From Virgibacillus profundi (GTDB lineage Bacteria; Bacillota; Bacilli; Bacillales; Amphibacillaceae), in the NCBI RefSeq assembly GCF_002287375.1, contig NZ_NPOA01000002.1:124001-188000 (forward strand): 64,000 nucleotides of DNA. The letters run 5' to 3'. The position numbers and the translations under genes were made by a program. Shown here one piece after another: positions 60,954 through 64,000 of the stretch. The first letter of the stretch is position 1. Each line of letters starts with the position of its first letter. The notes under the pieces were generated by a model, which saw nothing but the letters and a program-made list of their open reading frames with translations, was not told where the DNA came from and did not search any database.

Positions 60954-61520
60954 ATGGAAACCACAATTTATATGATAAGGCACGCAAAATCGCCATTTGT
61001 TTTTGGGCAGGAGCGAACAAGAAAATTATCGCTACAAGGTGAAACAGACTCAAAAAAAGTTGCGGATTTAATGAGTCAGAAGGAAATCGATGTGATAGTT
61101 TCCAGTCCTTACATAAGGGCAATACAAACAATTGAAGATATTGCCGAAGATAAAGATTTAGAAATTAAAATTTTTGAAGAGCTAAAAGAAAGACAGTTAA
61201 AAGGAGCTTATAAATTGCCTGAAGAAGAAATACAGCAGGCAATTAAGAAATCCTACGAAGATATTGATTATTATTTATCGGGAGGAGAGTCCATAAGAGA
61301 TGTGCAAAATCGGTCTTTGCCAGTAATCAAAAATCTCTTAACTAAGTATGAGGGTAAGACGATTATTATAGGTACTCACGGAAATATTATGACAATTATT
61401 ATGAACTATTTTAATTCGGGGTACGGATATGATTTTTGGAAAAGTACTACTAAACCTGATATATATAAGTTAATATTTTTAAATCAGGAACTTCAGGATG
61501 TACAAAGAATATGGGAATAG
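60954..61520 (+). CDS. Histidine phosphatase (phosphoglycerate mutase-like)
   Basis: A 188-residue enzyme of the histidine phosphatase superfamily. The phospho-acceptor is the His in YMIRHAKSP (RHA in place of the usual RHG) near residue 9. A second Arg is in SSPYIRAIQT near 52, the acid in the ELKERQLKG region and the second His in IGTHGNIMT near 140. It dephosphorylates a small metabolite or sugar phosphate; the substrate is not predictable. It stands alone with a weak ribosome site. Confidence 0.87.
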   Translation: METTIYMIRHAKSPFVFGQERTRKLSLQGETDSKKVADLMSQKEIDVIVSSPYIRAIQTIEDIAEDKDLEIKIFEELKERQLKGAYKLPEEEIQQAIKKSYEDIDYYLSGGESIRDVQNRSLPVIKNLLTKYEGKTIIIGTHGNIMTIIMNYFNSGYGYDFWKSTTKPDIYKLIFLNQELQDVQRIWE

Positions 61521-61666
61521 AGCTACCTGAAAACGCATGCTTTAGTTGAATATTTCTGAAACGATAAAAGGCTTAGTTCTAAAAATAGAACTCATGAAGG
61601 AGAGAAGTCCAATGTAAAAAATCCCTTTCTTTTAAAAAACTAAACATAAAATAGGAATGGGGTTAT

Positions 61667-62907
61667 ATGGGATTATTTAAGAATAAAAACTTTGTAGTCA
61701 TGTGGGTTGGGCAACTCGCAACTATATTCGGTAATCGTTTTAGTGAAATAGCTATTCCGTTAATTGTTCTTCAATTAACAGGTTCACCATGGCAAGCTGC
61801 ATTAGTAGTTGTATGTTCTCAAGTGGCACCGTTAGTATTGTCTCTTCCGGTTGGTGATTGGGTGGAACAAAATCCCAAAAGGCAAATTGCAATGTTTGCT
61901 GAGTCTTTAAGCTTTTTAACAATGTCCGGATTAGTAGTATTTGTTTGGCTGGAACTGTTAAATATTTGGATACTAGCTGGAAGTCTACTTATTTTAGGGG
62001 CTACTGGTTTATTTTTTAAAGTATCCTTTGGTGCAATGGTTCCAGGTGTTGTTGGAAGAGAACGACTGGTAAGTGCACACAGTTATTTTGAAGGGGCTGA
62101 TGCAATCAGTACTTTTATAGGCCCCGTATTGGCAGGCTTTGTTTTATCAGGTTTTGGGGTTGCGGCAGTTTTAACGATAGATGCAATGACATACTTTGTC
62201 TCATTTCTTGGAATTCTATTTTTAACTTTTAAAGAAAACAAAAGAAGAAATACTAGAAAACAACCAGCAAGAAAAAGCTATATTTCATCCCTTAAAGGTA
62301 TAAAGTATTTGTTTGCAAATTATTATCAAACATTTATTTCGATCCAGCATGTTATTTTAAATTTTATTACAACAGCCATTACACTTTCTATTATTATCTA
62401 TACAAGTCATACACTTAATTTTATTGAATGGCAAATTGGGATGGTTTTATCAGCAGCAGGAATAGGTAATCTGGTTGGTGTTTTTTTATTGAATAAGATA
62501 AATCACTTTTCATGGAAGTTTTTATATGCAGGATTAATGTTGGTCTCAAGTAGTGGGATATTATTAATTCTATTTGCTAGTGAACTACATTTTATCATGT
62601 TTGGGATGTTCGTTTTTGATGGTGCACTCTCTATGGCTTTTGTGGTAATGGATCTGCCAGACAAGCAGTTACACCTGATGGTTATTTAGCTCGTATTGGT
62701 GGAGGCGGTATTTTATTAGCTGGATTAGTTGCAATGGGTGGAAATCTTTTTGCAGGTGGTATAGCTGAGTCTATTGATCCGAAAATCTCTCTAGCTTTTT
62801 GTGCCTTTTTACTTTTGATTGCAGCAGTTATATCGTTATCATTTAAACTTGGTAACAAACAACTTGATAAACTGATACCGATAGAATTTAAAGAAAATAG
62901 AAAGTAA
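61667..62907 (+). pseudogene. MFS transporter, frameshifted near the 3' end
   Basis: A major-facilitator transporter of the macrolide-efflux/enterobactin-exporter-like group. The first 325 or so residues hold about ten membrane helices, with LPVGDWVEQNPKRQIAM as the loop-2 signature. Near 62640 the frame is lost: after LSMAF the frame reads VVMDLPDKQLHLMVI and stops at 62689, while the neighbouring frame continues with GNGSARQAVTPDGYLARIGG, two more helices and a normal end at 62907. One missing base explains it. This is either a recent frameshift mutation or a sequencing error; the product as written lacks its last one or two helices. Confidence 0.82.
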
Positions 62908-62968
62908 GTTATATCATTTTCAAAAAACATATGGATACTTAACAAAAATAAATGGTAGGAGGGTTAGC

Positions 62969-63256
62969 TTGCAAAAATGTGAAAGTTGCAGCTCACAATT
63001 TAGTTGGAGTAAAATTTATAAATCATTTTGGTGGGCATATAAACCAATTGAATGTGGCAATTGCGGTGTTAAACATAGAATAACCATTTTGGGCAGATTT
63101 ACATTTGTGGCCCTTACAATGATACCAATGTTGACATTTATGTATTTTCTTACCCCTTTTAATAATATTATTGCAACCATTGGTACAGGATCTATTATAT
63201 TAATTATCGGTTCTTTGTTCACGCCATACGTTGTTCAGTACGAAAACTCACCGTGA
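62969..63256 (+). CDS. Small zinc-ribbon membrane protein (TIGR04104-like)
   Basis: A 95-residue protein with an N-terminal four-cysteine knuckle (CESC at residues 4-7, CGNC at about 29-32) followed by two membrane helices (about 45-62 and 68-87). This plan matches a Bacillaceae family of putative zinc-finger/helix proteins of unknown function. The start is TTG behind GGAGGG. It follows the broken MFS gene and stands alone. Confidence 0.8.
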   Translation: MQKCESCSSQFSWSKIYKSFWWAYKPIECGNCGVKHRITILGRFTFVALTMIPMLTFMYFLTPFNNIIATIGTGSIILIIGSLFTPYVVQYENSP

Positions 63257-63441
63257 AATGGGAAATTATATAAACAATCAATTGCTTCATTTACAACGTG
63301 TATTAGTATACTGGCTTAGGAAGTATAGTTGTATCAACAGACTTAGCTGAATCAATAGGGATTGGCAAGTATATTAGAGGAACATCTATACTTGCCATTT
63401 TATATTGTTAATTTTGCTAAATTCAAGGCTAATCATTATAC

Positions 63442-63897
63442 CTACTTCAACACCGTCTCCACTTCCATAACCCGATCTCCTACAGCCACTGTTAAATCTT
63501 TCGTTGTTTTTGGGACAAATGATTTAAGGACTGAATTTATCATAGGACCCATCATCCCTTTGGCGGTAATGTTTAAATGGCCTGTCATGTTTGTTATAGA
63601 ATCGTTTACCGCTGCTGCTTCAAAATAGCCGCTTCCTTTGAAATTATCACTTAATCCAGTCAAATCAAAGGTTACTTTTGTTGTCTCCTGCCATTTTGTA
63701 ATATTAATTTTCATACTAATGGTTTTTTGCACAATACCAGTATCCCCTTTAAATTTCCAGGTGGACTCTGTATCACTAAGAATTTTATGATCAATATATC
63801 CTGGAACCAAAGGCGCCCAATTATCCATGTCACTAACAAAGTTCCAAACCCTCTCAATAGGAATATCTAGTTTTGTATGATGAATTCCACTAGGCAT
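63442..63897 (-). CDS. SRPBCC family protein (CoxG-like)
   Basis: A 151-residue single-domain START-like (SRPBCC) protein. DIPIERVWNFVSDMDNWAPLVPGY is the family N-terminus, and FKGSGYFEAAAVNDSITNMT fits the strand region of CoxG, the carbon monoxide dehydrogenase accessory protein. No carbon monoxide dehydrogenase genes are in view, so only a hydrophobic-ligand-binding or lipid-related role can be suggested. GGAGG lies eight bases before the ATG. Confidence 0.82.
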   Translation of the reverse strand: MPSGIHHTKLDIPIERVWNFVSDMDNWAPLVPGYIDHKILSDTESTWKFKGDTGIVQKTISMKINITKWQETTKVTFDLTGLSDNFKGSGYFEAAAVNDSITNMTGHLNITAKGMMGPMINSVLKSFVPKTTKDLTVAVGDRVMEVETVLK

Positions 63898-64000
63898 TGC
63901 ATATCCTCCTTCTATCCCGAATTATCAGGCAACTAAGCCTATGTAGTATCTTTACCCTAAATTCTTCTTAATCTATCATTCATTATACGCTAATAAATTG

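Overview
The window looks like chromosome of a low-GC Gram-positive bacterium of the family Bacillaceae, most likely a salt-tolerant genus near Oceanobacillus, Virgibacillus or Lentibacillus. The reasons are strong AGGAGG-type ribosome sites with many TTG and GTG starts, TTGACA/TATAAT promoters, cre-like boxes, Bacillus-type genes (xpaC/telA, ykvA, yqjF, paiAB, pdxR/pdxS) and GC-rich paired intergenic repeats of a Bacillaceae kind. No rRNA, tRNA, CRISPR array, phage or transposase gene was seen.

Layout. 0-5.3 kb: tail of a sodium:solute symporter, a PAS-GGDEF-EAL-PilZ protein and an acetamidase. 5.3-6 kb: non-coding DNA holding an eight-copy array with an exact 21-bp period and mirror orientation. 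6-16.5 kb: household genes (xpaC/telA, an MBL-fold lipoprotein with two DUF3006 proteins, a GalT-like protein, YkvA, Nudix, aldo/keto reductase, YbaK, YqjF and a 55% asparagine mini-protein). 16.5-21 kb: a GntR/FCD regulator divergent from an amino-acid ABC importer that encloses a lysine-6-dehydrogenase-like enzyme. 21.4 kb: nagA.

23-41 kb is the most interesting part: an ectoine/hydroxyectoine uptake and breakdown locus. It has ectoine hydrolase (doeA), importer ehuB-ehuCDA, a GntR/FCD regulator, a class III aminotransferase, a semialdehyde dehydrogenase, RidA, an M20 deacetylase, a EutB-like dehydratase, D-amino acid transaminase, alanine racemase and an NhaC-type antiporter. Two strong promoters, before doeA and before the regulator, carry the same perfect operator TGTCGACAATCGACA just downstream of the -10 box, and a cre box lies in the doeA leader. 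The inferred flow is ectoine, N-acetyl-diaminobutyrate, diaminobutyrate, aspartate semialdehyde, aspartate. The classical AspA/AstE-type deacetylase (DoeB/EutE) and the MocR regulator EnuR are absent from the window.

41-45 kb: an aldo/keto reductase, an IclR regulator and a broken Old-Yellow-Enzyme gene. 45.4-50.8 kb: a six-gene acetoacetate/butanoate degradation operon (CoA-transferase A and B, hydroxybutyryl-CoA dehydrogenase, crotonase, acyl-CoA dehydrogenase, thiolase). 51.3-54.2 kb: 2-hydroxyacid dehydrogenase, D-malate/tartrate dehydrogenase and IclR regulator. 54.4-56.8 kb: pdxR divergent from pdxS, without pdxT. 57-64 kb: LysR, HD-domain protein, a MarR-paiA-paiB operon with two palindromic operators, a histidine phosphatase, a frameshifted MFS transporter, a small zinc-ribbon membrane protein and an SRPBCC protein.

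Two larger intergenic repeat families and one short element are concentrated in the 19-51 kb region and split the ectoine locus into segments. All functional calls come from reading the sequence and from family knowledge; no database search was run.
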